The position numbers and the translations under genes are program-made. Under the pieces are notes generated by a model, which saw only the letters and a program-made list of their open reading frames with translations, searched no databases and was not told the DNA's origin. From Saccharothrix carnea (GTDB lineage Bacteria > Actinomycetota > Actinomycetes > Mycobacteriales > Pseudonocardiaceae): DNA of 64,000 nucleotides. Shown one piece after another: positions 41,705-49,998 of this stretch (the first letter of the stretch is position 1; each line of letters opens with the position of its first letter). The stretch covers positions 28,336 through 92,335 of the forward strand of contig NZ_PYAX01000023.1 of assembly GCF_003014735.1 (NCBI RefSeq). Direction: 5' to 3'.

Positions 41705-43195
41705 GTGGTGAAGAGCAGTCCGGCTGACCGGCAGCAGTCCGGTCCGGTCAGTCGGGTCGCGGTCCGCGAGTGGGACCTGTGGAAGTTGCGCCCGGCGGCG
41801 CTCGGCTACATGTTCGCCGTCGAGGTGGCGGTGGCCTCGGCCGCCGTGTGGCTGCTGACCTCCACCTTGGACACGGTCTCCGACGCGGACTGGATGCGCT
41901 TCATCGCGGTGATGTCGGCCGTAACCATTCACCTGCTGATCGTCCGGCGTGCCGAGGAATCCCGCCGGGACGAGTCCTCCGGGCCGCACATCGACCTCAC
42001 GTCCGTGTGGACGTTCGCCGCCGCCATCGCCCTGCCGGGCGCGCTGGTCGTGCTGGTCACCGTCTGGATGCGGATCCTCATCCAGCCCATCGCGAGACGG
42101 CAGCCGTACCGGTTCGTGTTCTCCTCGGCGAGCATCCTCGGCGGCACCATGCTGGCCTGGGTGGTGGTGCACCTGTCGGGACTGTCGCTGCTGGCCACCG
42201 GGCACGTGCTGCCCGACTTGGGCCTGGTGCTCGTGCTGCTGGTGGCGGCCGTGGTGAACTGGGCGTCGCAGGGCCTGAGCATCGCCGCGGTGGCGAAGAT
42301 CGTCGCGCCGCGCACCCGCTTCCGCGAGCTGGTCGGCTCGCGCGCGGACAACGTGCTGGAGCTGAGCACGCTGGGCGCGGGCGCGATGCTCGGCATGCTG
42401 ATGACCACCCACTGGGTCGGTCCGCTGCTGCTGGTGTTCCCGGTCATCCTGGTGAACTCGCTGCTCTACCACGCCGCCGAGCGCCGGGCGCACCTGGAAC
42501 GGCTGCTGCGCGAGCAGGAGCAGCTGCAGGCGCGGCTGGCCGAGGACGCGCACACCGACTACCGGACCGGGCTGCTCAACACCAACGGCCTCGCCGAGTA
42601 CGGGAGCAGGCTCACCGACCGGTGCCGGCTGGACAACCAGCCGGTGACCGTGCTGGCCATCGACCTGGACCACTTCAAGCGGATCAACGACACCTGGGGC
42701 CACCCGGCGGGCAACGCCGTGCTGGCCGAGGTGGGCCGGATCCTGCGGGAGAAGCTGCGGCCGGGAGACGTGGCCGGGCGGGACGGCGGCGAGGAGTTCG
42801 TCGTGGTGCTCGCCGACACCGGCCTGGCCCAGGGCACCGCCATCGCCGAACGGGTGCGCGAGGCGATCGGCGAGATGTCCGTGGTGACCACCGACAAGCA
42901 CCGCAACATCGTGACGCTGCGCGGCCGGAACCTGCCGCTGACGCCGGAGGGACCGGAGGTGCGCGCCATCTCGGCGTCCATCGGCGTGGCCGTGCTGCCG
43001 GACAACGGCGACTGCCTGCAGGACGCGCAGCACTGCGCGGACGCCGCGCTCTACGCGGCCAAGGAGAACGGGCGCAACCAGGTGCGGGTCGCCGCCGGCG
43101 AGATCCGGCTGCTGCCCGCGCCCCGGGTCGACCAACAGGTGGACGGTGCCGCGGAACAGCAGCAGCAAGCCGCCGGGGTCACCCGCACCGCGTAA
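41705..43195 (+). CDS. Membrane diguanylate cyclase (GGDEF domain)
   Basis: 496 residues from GTG 41705 with GGAGGGG at 41695-41701. About six N-terminal spans (30-250; a MASE-like sensor region not matching a named family by eye), a short coiled linker (RAHLERLLREQEQLQARLAED), then GGDEF at about 285-445: TDYRTGLLNTNGLAEY, DLDHFKRINDTWGHPAGN, and the active-site loop GGEEF (361-365). The product-inhibition I-site RxxD (Arg352-Asp355) lies five residues before it. It should make c-di-GMP with feedback inhibition; in actinomycetes this controls development. No EAL domain. Confidence 0.92.
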   Translation: MVKSSPADRQQSGPVSRVAVREWDLWKLRPAALGYMFAVEVAVASAAVWLLTSTLDTVSDADWMRFIAVMSAVTIHLLIVRRAEESRRDESSGPHIDLTSVWTFAAAIALPGALVVLVTVWMRILIQPIARRQPYRFVFSSASILGGTMLAWVVVHLSGLSLLATGHVLPDLGLVLVLLVAAVVNWASQGLSIAAVAKIVAPRTRFRELVGSRADNVLELSTLGAGAMLGMLMTTHWVGPLLLVFPVILVNSLLYHAAERRAHLERLLREQEQLQARLAEDAHTDYRTGLLNTNGLAEYGSRLTDRCRLDNQPVTVLAIDLDHFKRINDTWGHPAGNAVLAEVGRILREKLRPGDVAGRDGGEEFVVVLADTGLAQGTAIAERVREAIGEMSVVTTDKHRNIVTLRGRNLPLTPEGPEVRAISASIGVAVLPDNGDCLQDAQHCADAALYAAKENGRNQVRVAAGEIRLLPAPRVDQQVDGAAEQQQQAAGVTRTA

Positions 43196-43259
43196 GGCGC
43201 GACCGGGCCTTCTGGTGCCCCTACGACCCGCACATCCACTCCGGTCGGGTCCGAACGTG

Positions 43260-44090
43260 TTACTGGACTCTTTCCCGCTTACCGCTCATCAACCGGCACA
43301 CGAGGTAGATCAAGAACGACACCGCCGTGACGAACGCGCTCACCGGCATGCCCGGCGCGAGCGACAGCACCATCCCGCCCAGCACGGACACCTCGGCGAA
43401 CACCACGGCCAGCACGGTCGCGCGCACCGGGCTCGCGGTCACCCGGACCGCCGCCGCCGCGGGCGTGATCATCAGCGACAGCACGAGCAGCGCGCCCACC
43501 AGCTGCACGCTCAACGCCGTCGCCACGCCCACCAGCACCGCGAACACCACCGACAACGTCCGCACCGGCACACCGCGCGCGGTCGCCACGGCCGCGTCCA
43601 CGCTGGCGAAGTGCAGCGGCCGGTAGATGAACGCCAGCACCGCCAGCACCGCGACCGACGAGCCGATCAGCAGCCACAGGTCGGTCGACCCGACGCTCAC
43701 CACCTGCCCGGTCAACAGGCCGAACTTGTTCGCCGCACGCCCCTTGTAGAGGGCCAGGAACAGCACGCCGAGCCCCAGGCCGAACGCCAGGATCGCGCCG
43801 ATCACCGAGTCGCGGTCCGAATCACGCCTGCTCAGCAGCCCCAGCAGCAGCGCGGCGAGGACCGAGCCGGCCAACGCGCCGTACCCGACGCCGATACCGA
43901 CCAGCAGGGCCGCCGCGCCGCCGGTGAACGCCAGCTCGCTCGTGCCGTGCACGGCGAACGCCATCTTGCGGGTCACCACGAGCGGGCCGAGCAGCCCCGC
44001 CACCAGCCCGAGCACGGCGCCCGCGATCAGCATCGGCTGGACGTAGCGCAGCAGGTCGAGCGTCTGCCCGACGTCGAGGAAGTTCTCCAT
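43260..44090 (-). CDS. znuB: Zinc/manganese ABC transporter permease (ZnuB/MntB type)
   Basis: 276 residues, about eight spans. ABC-3 family: LGLVAGLLGPLVVTRKMAFAVHGTSELAFTGGAAALLVG, then RPLHFASVDAAVATARGVPVRTLSVVFAVLVGVATALSVQLVGALLVLSLMITPAAAA. Start ATG 44090 overlaps the stop of the ATPase gene (TGATG). Forms the membrane channel of the import system encoded by the next two genes upstream. Confidence 0.92.
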   Translation of the reverse strand: MENFLDVGQTLDLLRYVQPMLIAGAVLGLVAGLLGPLVVTRKMAFAVHGTSELAFTGGAAALLVGIGVGYGALAGSVLAALLLGLLSRRDSDRDSVIGAILAFGLGLGVLFLALYKGRAANKFGLLTGQVVSVGSTDLWLLIGSSVAVLAVLAFIYRPLHFASVDAAVATARGVPVRTLSVVFAVLVGVATALSVQLVGALLVLSLMITPAAAAVRVTASPVRATVLAVVFAEVSVLGGMVLSLAPGMPVSAFVTAVSFLIYLVCRLMSGKRERVQ

Positions 44091-44911
44091 CAGCCCTCAT
44101 CCGCCACGTGGTGCGGCTCGTCCTCGCACACGTGCTGCGCGCCGACCACGTGGATCTGGTCGCGCACGCGGACCACCTCGACGTTCGTGCGGTACAGCTC
44201 GGTCAGCGTCCGCGAGGTCATCACCTCGGCGGGCGTGCCGATCCGGAACCGGCCCTCGACCAGGTACAGCACCCGGTCGACCAGCGGCAGGATCGGGTTG
44301 ATCTCGTGGGTCACGAACAGCACGGCGGTGTCCGCGGCCCGGCGCCGGGCGTCGATCAGGTCGCTGACCACGCGCTGGTGGTGCAGGTCGAGCGAGAGCA
44401 GCGGCTCGTCGCACAGCAGCACCTCGGGGTCGCCGACCAGGGCCTGCGCCACCCGCAGCCGCTGCTGCTCGCCGCCGGAGAGCAGGCCGACCGGCTCGTC
44501 GGCGTACTGCGTCGCGCCGACCGACGCCAGCGCCTCGTCCACCCTGGCCCGGCGTTCGCGCCGGTGGCGCCAGCCGACGCCCCAGCCGTGCCCGTCCAGG
44601 CCGAACCCGACGAGGTCGCGCCCGCGCAGGGCGAGGCTGGAGTCGAGCGCCCGCTGCTGCGGGATGTAGCCGATGCGCCGGTTGCCGCCCGCGACGCGCA
44701 CCGTGCCGCCGGACAGCGGCTGCAGGCCGAGCAGCACCCGGATGAGGCTGGTCTTGCCGGAGCCGTTGGGCCCGAGCACGGCGACGAACTCGCCGGGGGC
44801 GACGTCCAGGTCCAGCCCGTCCCACAGCACGCGGTCGCCGTAGGACAGCCGCGCGCCGCGCAACGCGACGGCCGCGCGCGTGGACCTGTCCGTCACCTGG
44901 GCAGCCGTCAT
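44090..44911 (-). CDS. znuC: Zinc/manganese ABC transporter ATP-binding protein
   Basis: 273 residues from ATG 44911, overlapping the stop of the binding-protein gene (ATGA); a start 45 bp upstream would lie inside that gene. Walker A GPNGSGKTS, Q-loop IGYIPQQ, ABC signature LLSGGEQQRLR, Walker B VLLCDEPL, and the switch His in FVTHEIN. Energises metal uptake together with the permease. Confidence 0.93.
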   Translation of the reverse strand: MTAAQVTDRSTRAAVALRGARLSYGDRVLWDGLDLDVAPGEFVAVLGPNGSGKTSLIRVLLGLQPLSGGTVRVAGGNRRIGYIPQQRALDSSLALRGRDLVGFGLDGHGWGVGWRHRRERRARVDEALASVGATQYADEPVGLLSGGEQQRLRVAQALVGDPEVLLCDEPLLSLDLHHQRVVSDLIDARRRAADTAVLFVTHEINPILPLVDRVLYLVEGRFRIGTPAEVMTSRTLTELYRTNVEVVRVRDQIHVVGAQHVCEDEPHHVADEG

Positions 44912-45891
44912 GCGCCGAGCGCTCCCACCAGCGAGTCGACCTGCTTCGTCATCCACTCAAGGTAACCCGTGACGCCCTCGGGCAGCGTCTCGGTCACCTC
45001 GGCGACCGGCACGCCCGCCGCCTTGGCCTGGTCGACGACCTGCTTGGTGCCCGCGTTCTCCGTCTGCGCGTTGTTGACCAGCGCGCCGACCTGCTTCTGC
45101 TCGATCAGGCGGGTGACGTCGGCGAGCGCGGCGGCGGGGATGTCGGTCTCGTTCTCCACGGCGTCGGCGAACGACTCGGGCGTGACGTCCTCGACGCCCG
45201 CGGTGTCGAGCAGGTAGTGCGCCACCGGCTCGGTCGCCACCACCTTCTTGCCCGCGCCCTTGCCCTCGACGCGCTGCTCCAGCTCGGTGAGCTTGGTGGT
45301 GAAGTCCTCGGCGTTGGCCTCGAAGGTCGACTTCTTGTCGGGCGCGATCTCGCCGAGGTCGGCGGCGGCCTGGTCGGCGACCTTGCGGACGGTCTCGAAG
45401 TCGTACCAGACGTGCTCGTTGACCGCGTGGTCGTGGCCCTCCTCGCCCTCCTCGTGGCCGGGCTCCTCGTGACCGGGCTCGCCGGACGGCTCCCCGGAGG
45501 GCTCGGGCTCGTCGTGCCCGGAGGCCTTGCCGGACACCGGGAACGCCTCGATCTTCTTGGCGCCCTCGGTCTCGGGGCCGAGCAGGGTGGCGAAGAAGTC
45601 GTCGTAGCCGCCGCCGTTGAAGATGACCAGCTTCGCGTCGCGGACCGTGGCCAGGTCGGACGGGGTGCTCTCGTAGGAGTGCGGGTCGCCGGACGGGTCG
45701 TCGATGATCGCGGTGACCTGCACGGCGTCGCCGCCGACTGCCTGGACCACGCTGCCCCACACGTTCGTGGAGGCGACGACCTTGATCTTGCCGTCGTCGT
45801 TCGCGGCGGGGGTGTCCTGGGCACCGCAGGCGGTGAGGGCGACGGCGGTCGCGGCGGCCACCGCGCCGAGCAACGCGTTGCGGACAGTCAT
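44908..45891 (-). CDS. znuA: Zinc/manganese ABC transporter binding lipoprotein
   Basis: 327 residues. Lipobox LTAC with Cys22. Cluster A-I metal receptor: IKVVASTNVWGSVVQAVGG, DPSGDPHSYESTPSDL (ligand His), NEHVWYDFETVRKVADQAA (ligand His), then AVENETDIPAAALADV. An acidic His-rich loop (about 120-160, HEEPGHEEGEEGHDH) precedes the second ligand, a feature of zinc receptors (ZnuA) more than of manganese ones. First gene of znuACB, with a candidate Zur-like dyad 32 bp upstream. Confidence 0.92.
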   Translation of the reverse strand: MTVRNALLGAVAAATAVALTACGAQDTPAANDDGKIKVVASTNVWGSVVQAVGGDAVQVTAIIDDPSGDPHSYESTPSDLATVRDAKLVIFNGGGYDDFFATLLGPETEGAKKIEAFPVSGKASGHDEPEPSGEPSGEPGHEEPGHEEGEEGHDHAVNEHVWYDFETVRKVADQAAADLGEIAPDKKSTFEANAEDFTTKLTELEQRVEGKGAGKKVVATEPVAHYLLDTAGVEDVTPESFADAVENETDIPAAALADVTRLIEQKQVGALVNNAQTENAGTKQVVDQAKAAGVPVAEVTETLPEGVTGYLEWMTKQVDSLVGALGA

Positions 45892-45922
45892 CAGAGCACT
45901 CCTCGACAGGCGGATCAGCAGG

Positions 45923-45937
45923 CAATGGAAACCGTTG
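45923..45937 (-). promoter_or_regulatory. Candidate Zur-type dyad upstream of znuA
   Basis: CAATGG-AAA-CCGTTG, near-perfect 6-bp arms (one mismatch), 32 bp from the znuA start. It is related in form to the AT-rich Zur boxes of actinobacteria, but not an exact consensus match. Confidence 0.45.
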
Positions 45938-46001
45938 TCGAGTTCAGTTTAGAACGCTCCGCGACCGAAACGCCCACCGACCGGGTGTTTTGCACACCAC
46001 A

Positions 46002-46034
46002 GGGGCCACCTCCGTGGAAACGGGAGGTGGCCCC
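46002..46034 (-). terminator. Terminator after msiK
   Basis: GGGGCCACCTCC / GGAGGTGGCCCC, perfect 12-bp stem, 9-nt loop, 16 bp after the msiK stop. Confidence 0.8.
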
Positions 46035-46049
46035 GGTGGTGGTCGGACG

Positions 46050-47150
46050 TCAGTCGGTCAGGCGGTAGCCGGACTCGGGGTGGAACAGGTGGACCTCGCC
46101 GGCGTCGCGCACGGCGACCTTGACGGTCTGGCCCAGGGTGGGCGGCGTGCGGCCGTCGACGCGGACCACGAACCGCTCGGGCACGTCGCCGATGCGGACC
46201 GAGCCGTGCATGAGCGCGTCCGCGCCCAGCTCCTCGACCAGCTCGACGGTCATGTCCATGCCCTGCTCGGACGAGCTGACCAGGGCCAGCGACTCGGGCC
46301 GGATGCCGAAGGTCACCTCGGACAGGCCCTCGCCCGCCGCCTTGTCCAGCGCCTTGCGCTCCAGCGGCACCACGATGCCGTCGAGCTTCGCGCCCTCCGA
46401 CGTCAGCGGCACGGTCTTGAGGTTCATCGCGGGCGAGCCCATGAAGCCGGCGACGAACGCGTTGGCCGGCTTGTCGTACAGCGCGCGCGGGGTGTCGCAC
46501 TGCTGGAGCAGGCCGTCCTTGAGCACGGCGACCCGGTGGCCCATGGTCATGGCCTCGACCTGGTCGTGCGTGACGTAGATCGTGGTGGTGCCCAGCCGCG
46601 CCTGGAGGGCGGCGATGTTCGCGCGGGTCTCCACGCGCAGCTTCGCGTCGAGGTTCGACAGCGGCTCGTCCATGAGGAACACGGAGGGCTCGCGGACGAT
46701 CGCGCGGCCCATCGCGACGCGCTGGCGCTGACCGCCGGAGAGCGCCTTCGGCTTGCGCTCGAGGTACTTCTCGAGGTCGAGCATCTTGGCCGCTTCCAAG
46801 ACCTTCTGCTTGATGTCGGCCTTGTTGACGCCGCGCAGCTTGAGCGCGAAGCCCATGTTCTCCGCGACCGTCATGTGCGGGTACAGCGCGTAGGACTGGA
46901 ACACCATCGCGATGTCACGGCCCTTGGGCGGGACGTTGGTGACGTCCTTGCCGCCGATGTGGATGGCGCCCTCGTCGATGTCCTCCAGACCCGCGAGCAT
47001 CCGCAGCGCGGTGGACTTGCCGGAGCCGGACGGACCGACCAGAACCAGGAACTCACCGTCGGTGACGTCCAACGACAGCTCGTCGACCGCGCGGACCGGC
47101 GGGTTGCCGGAGAAGATCCGCGAAGCCTTGACGTAGGCGACCTCAGCCAT
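46050..47150 (-). CDS. msiK: Multi-sugar ABC transporter ATP-binding protein (MsiK/UgpC type)
   Basis: 366 residues from ATG 47150 (AAAGG 8 bases before it); GTG 47159 is an alternative. Walker A GPSGSGKST, Q-loop VFQSYALYPHMTV, signature LSGGQRQRVAMGRAIVREP, Walker B FLMDEPLSNLD, switch VTHDQVEAMTMG. The C-terminal OB-fold regulatory domain (about 240-366) contains TFGIRPESLAL. In Streptomyces MsiK serves several sugar importers; this copy is the only sugar ABC ATPase in the window and could drive both the maltose importer and the GH4-linked one. A MalR-type palindrome lies upstream. Confidence 0.92.
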   Translation of the reverse strand: MAEVAYVKASRIFSGNPPVRAVDELSLDVTDGEFLVLVGPSGSGKSTALRMLAGLEDIDEGAIHIGGKDVTNVPPKGRDIAMVFQSYALYPHMTVAENMGFALKLRGVNKADIKQKVLEAAKMLDLEKYLERKPKALSGGQRQRVAMGRAIVREPSVFLMDEPLSNLDAKLRVETRANIAALQARLGTTTIYVTHDQVEAMTMGHRVAVLKDGLLQQCDTPRALYDKPANAFVAGFMGSPAMNLKTVPLTSEGAKLDGIVVPLERKALDKAAGEGLSEVTFGIRPESLALVSSSEQGMDMTVELVEELGADALMHGSVRIGDVPERFVVRVDGRTPPTLGQTVKVAVRDAGEVHLFHPESGYRLTD

Positions 47151-47196
47151 GCCACGCACCTTTCACTACCCAAGCTTTGCCGCAACGCTAGGGATT

Positions 47197-47208
47197 GCAA
47201 GCGCTTAC
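47197..47208. promoter_or_regulatory. MalR/LacI-type operator upstream of msiK
   Basis: GCAAGCGCTTAC, an 11-of-12 palindrome with the CG centre of LacI-family sites, 47 bp before the msiK start. It matches the form of the sites at malE and malR. Confidence 0.65.
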
Positions 47209-47410
47209 GGGAACGGGTGAATTGGTCTAATTCCGCATCGGTTCAGCCGCCCGGACCAGCCGCCCTCGCCGCTGCGGAACCCGCGCCCGGCCTGCCGTCG
47301 TACCGGGTCCGGTGGGGCGGCGACCACCCGATCGAGGCGTCCGGACCAGGCCTTTGACCAGCGGTATTGCGGCTGGCGCGCAGTGCGCCGGCTCCCTAAC
47401 CTCCTCCGTC

Positions 47411-47683
47411 ATGAAGGTCATCAGCGAACAAGATTTCTACGACAACCCCGGCGAGGTGTTCGAAGCCGTCGAGGCGGGTGAGACGTTCGTGGTCACTCGT
47501 GAGGGCGAGGAGGTCCTCGAACTGCGCCTGCCGCCTCCCGGGCAGAGGTTGACCACTGCCGAGGTCATCGAACGGCTCAAGGGCCTGCCGCGCGTCGACT
47601 ACGCGCAGATGCGAGCGGAAGTGGACGAGTTCTTCGGGGTCGAACGCATTGACGACGACCCGTGGGAGCGCAGCCGTGGCTGA
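47411..47683 (+). CDS. Phd/YefM-type antitoxin
   Basis: 90 residues from ATG 47411. MKVISEQDFYDNPGEVFEAVEAGETFVVTREGEEVLELRLPP is the Phd/YefM DNA-binding fold; the C-terminal tail (YAQMRAEVDEFFGVERIDDDPWERSRG) is the toxin-wrapping part. Its stop lies 6 bases inside the next gene. Usually represses its own operon and neutralises the toxin. Confidence 0.88.
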   Translation: MKVISEQDFYDNPGEVFEAVEAGETFVVTREGEEVLELRLPPPGQRLTTAEVIERLKGLPRVDYAQMRAEVDEFFGVERIDDDPWERSRG

Positions 47684-48080
47684 TCACGACCTCTCCGGCG
47701 TCCTGGACACTTCGACGTACATCGACCTCGAACTGCTGGACCCGGCGGTTCTGCCGGCGGTCCGTGAACTGACCACAATCACCTTGGCGGAGTTGCACCG
47801 CGGCGTCGTCGTGGCGAAGGACGCCGCAAGCCGTGACGTGCGCACCGCGCGATTGGGGGTCGCGATCGCGGGCTACGACGCGTTGCCCTTCGACCAACGC
47901 GCGTCCGCGCGCTTCGGCAGCCTGGTCGGATTGATGGCCGCAGCGAATCGCGATCCACGAACGCGCACGCTGGACCTGATGATCGCGGCTACTGCCTCGT
48001 GCCATGAACTGCCGCTCTACACCCGCAACGCCAAGGACTTCGTGGGCCTCGAATCGCTCGTCAAGATCATCGAGGTGTGA
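47676..48080 (+). CDS. PIN-domain toxin (VapC-like ribonuclease)
   Basis: 134 residues from GTG 47676, overlapping the antitoxin stop by 8 bases. PIN acidic residues are visible: Asp11 in VLDTSTYID, Glu in TLAELHRGV, Asp in TRTLDLMIAATA, and a fourth acidic position in NAKDF. They hold Mg for single-strand RNA cleavage. Forms a toxin-antitoxin pair with the upstream gene, lodged between msiK and the malG end of the maltose genes. Confidence 0.88.
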   Translation: MADHDLSGVLDTSTYIDLELLDPAVLPAVRELTTITLAELHRGVVVAKDAASRDVRTARLGVAIAGYDALPFDQRASARFGSLVGLMAAANRDPRTRTLDLMIAATASCHELPLYTRNAKDFVGLESLVKIIEV

Positions 48081-48085
48081 CCGGA

Positions 48086-48111
48086 GGGCCTCCGCGACGA
48101 GGCGGAGGCCC
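48086..48111. terminator. Terminator between the PIN toxin and malG
   Basis: GGGCCTCCGC-GACGAG-GCGGAGGCCC, perfect 10-bp stem between converging stops. Confidence 0.8.
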
Positions 48112-48119
48112 CGGCGGCG

Positions 48120-49013
48120 TCAGCCCTTGACCGCGCCCGACGACAGGCCCGTCACCAGGAACTTCTGCACCAGGTAGAACACGACGATCGCGGGGATCGC
48201 GACCAGGATCGAGGCGGCCGCCAGGTGGCCCCACTCGGTCCGGTTCTGCTGGACGAACACCTGCAGGCCGACCGCCAGCGTCTTCGACTCGTCCGCCGCC
48301 GACAGGAACGCCGACGCGAACGCCACCTCGCCCCACGCCGTCAGGAACGCGTAGAACGACGTCACGGCCAGACCCGGCCGGGCCAGGGGCAGGACCAGCC
48401 GCCAGAACACGCCGAACGGCGACAGGCCGTCCACCCGGCCGGCCTCGTCGATGTCGGTCGGGATCGTGTCGAAGTAGCCCTTCAGCATGTACGTGCAGAA
48501 CGGCACGGCGGTCGTGCAGTAGACCAGCACCAGCCCCAGCGACGTGCCCTGCAGCCCGAGCGCGAGCAGGATGTTGTACAGCGGCACGATCAGCACCGCG
48601 AACGGGAACATCTGCACGACCAGGAACGACAGCATCAGCGACCGCTTGCCCGGGAACCGGAACCGCGACGCCGCGTACCCCGTCGTGGCGGACAGGAACA
48701 CCGCCAGCACCGTGGTCATCAGCGCGATCAGCACCGAGTTGCCGAACCACGCCAGGAAGTCGCCCTTCTCCCCGGCCAGGATGCGCCCGTAGTTGTCCAG
48801 GCTCGAGTCGTTGACCAGCTTCGGCGTGGTCTCGACGGCCTTGGCGTCCGGCTTGAACGACGTCACCAGCACCCAGAACACCGGGAACACCGCGATCAGC
48901 GACGCCACGACCAGCGCGCCGTGCAGACCCACGCTGGCCAGCGGCGACCGCTGCGAGCGCTTGAGCGCCCGAACCGGCTGGACCACCCGAACGGAAGCGG
49001 CTTCGACCGTCAT
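48120..49013 (-). CDS. malG: Maltose/maltodextrin ABC transporter permease MalG
   Basis: 297 residues from ATG 49013, overlapping the malF stop (TGATG). Six spans after a cytoplasmic N-terminus. EAA loop IPTDIDEAGRVDGLSPFGVFWRLVLPLARPGL, then FLTAWGEVAFASAFLSAADESKTLAVGL (MalG-like) and the tail KFLVTGLSSGAVKG. Works with MalF and the shared ATPase MsiK. Confidence 0.92.
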   Translation of the reverse strand: MTVEAASVRVVQPVRALKRSQRSPLASVGLHGALVVASLIAVFPVFWVLVTSFKPDAKAVETTPKLVNDSSLDNYGRILAGEKGDFLAWFGNSVLIALMTTVLAVFLSATTGYAASRFRFPGKRSLMLSFLVVQMFPFAVLIVPLYNILLALGLQGTSLGLVLVYCTTAVPFCTYMLKGYFDTIPTDIDEAGRVDGLSPFGVFWRLVLPLARPGLAVTSFYAFLTAWGEVAFASAFLSAADESKTLAVGLQVFVQQNRTEWGHLAAASILVAIPAIVVFYLVQKFLVTGLSSGAVKG

Positions 49014-49933
49014 CACCACACCTCGCCTTGCTTGCGCAGCGCACGCCGGTACACGCCCGCGAACACGAGCAGCACGGACAGGATCAGCACGCCGTAGGTC
49101 GACGCCACCGCGAAGTCGCGGGACGCGCCGGAGAAGAACCGCTCGAACGCGTAGGTCACCAGGATCCGGGTGTTCGGGTTCGGTCCGGTGATCAGGTAGA
49201 TGATCGCGAACATGTTGAACGTCCAGATGATGCCCAGCAGCACCACCGTGCTGGACACCGACCGCAGGCCGGGCAGCGTCACGTTGCGGAACCGCTGCCA
49301 CGGTGTCGCGCCGTCGACCTCGGCGGCCTCGTAGAGGTCGCCCGGGATCGACTGCAGGCCGCCCAGCAGCGCCACCATCATGAACGGCACGCCGAGCCAG
49401 GTGTTGACGATCATCACCGCGACCAGCGCCCAGTCCGACTGGCCGAGCCACACCGGCGGGTCGTCCAGCCCGAGGAAGCGCAGGAACTGGTTGATGATCC
49501 CGTACTGCGCGTTGAACATGTACTTCCAGGCGAACGCGCTGATGAACGCGGGCACCGCCCACGGCAGGATCAGCAGCACCCGGTACACCGCCCGGCCGCG
49601 CACCTGCCGGTTGAGCAGCAGCGCGAGGCCGAGGCCGATCGTGTAGTGGAAGAACACGCAGCCGAACGTCCAGATGAGCGTGCGCACCAGCGTCGACCAG
49701 AACGCGCCGTAGCTGGCGTCGCCGGACAGGACGTTCAGGTAGTTGTCGAGCCCAACGGAGACGTAGGTCGCCGGCCGGTCGAGGATCGGGTTGGCGATGT
49801 TGCCCTCGTTGATGTCGGTGAAGGTGAAGAACACGCCCTGCGCGAGCGGGAACAGCACCAACACCGCGATGACCACCACGACCGGCAGCACCATCGCGTA
49901 CGCGTACCAGTGCCGGTCCAAGAACCTGCGCAC
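49013..49933 (-). CDS. malF: Maltose/maltodextrin ABC transporter permease MalF
   Basis: 306 residues from GTG 49933 with AGGGAG just upstream. VLPVVVVIAVLVLFPLAQGVFFTFTDINEGN is the first span; the EAA loop is IPGDLYEAAEVDGATPWQRFRNVTLPGLRSV. FNMFAIIYLITGPNPNTRILVTYAFERFF is typical of maltose-type permeases. The frame is open beyond this start into malE's opposite reading, but the ribosome site marks the GTG. Confidence 0.92.
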   Translation of the reverse strand: MRRFLDRHWYAYAMVLPVVVVIAVLVLFPLAQGVFFTFTDINEGNIANPILDRPATYVSVGLDNYLNVLSGDASYGAFWSTLVRTLIWTFGCVFFHYTIGLGLALLLNRQVRGRAVYRVLLILPWAVPAFISAFAWKYMFNAQYGIINQFLRFLGLDDPPVWLGQSDWALVAVMIVNTWLGVPFMMVALLGGLQSIPGDLYEAAEVDGATPWQRFRNVTLPGLRSVSSTVVLLGIIWTFNMFAIIYLITGPNPNTRILVTYAFERFFSGASRDFAVASTYGVLILSVLLVFAGVYRRALRKQGEVW

Positions 49934-49998
49934 CGAAGTCTCCCTTCGCCGCCCCGCGGCGCCCGGCCTGGGGTCAGGCCGGGCGCCACGAGGGATGG

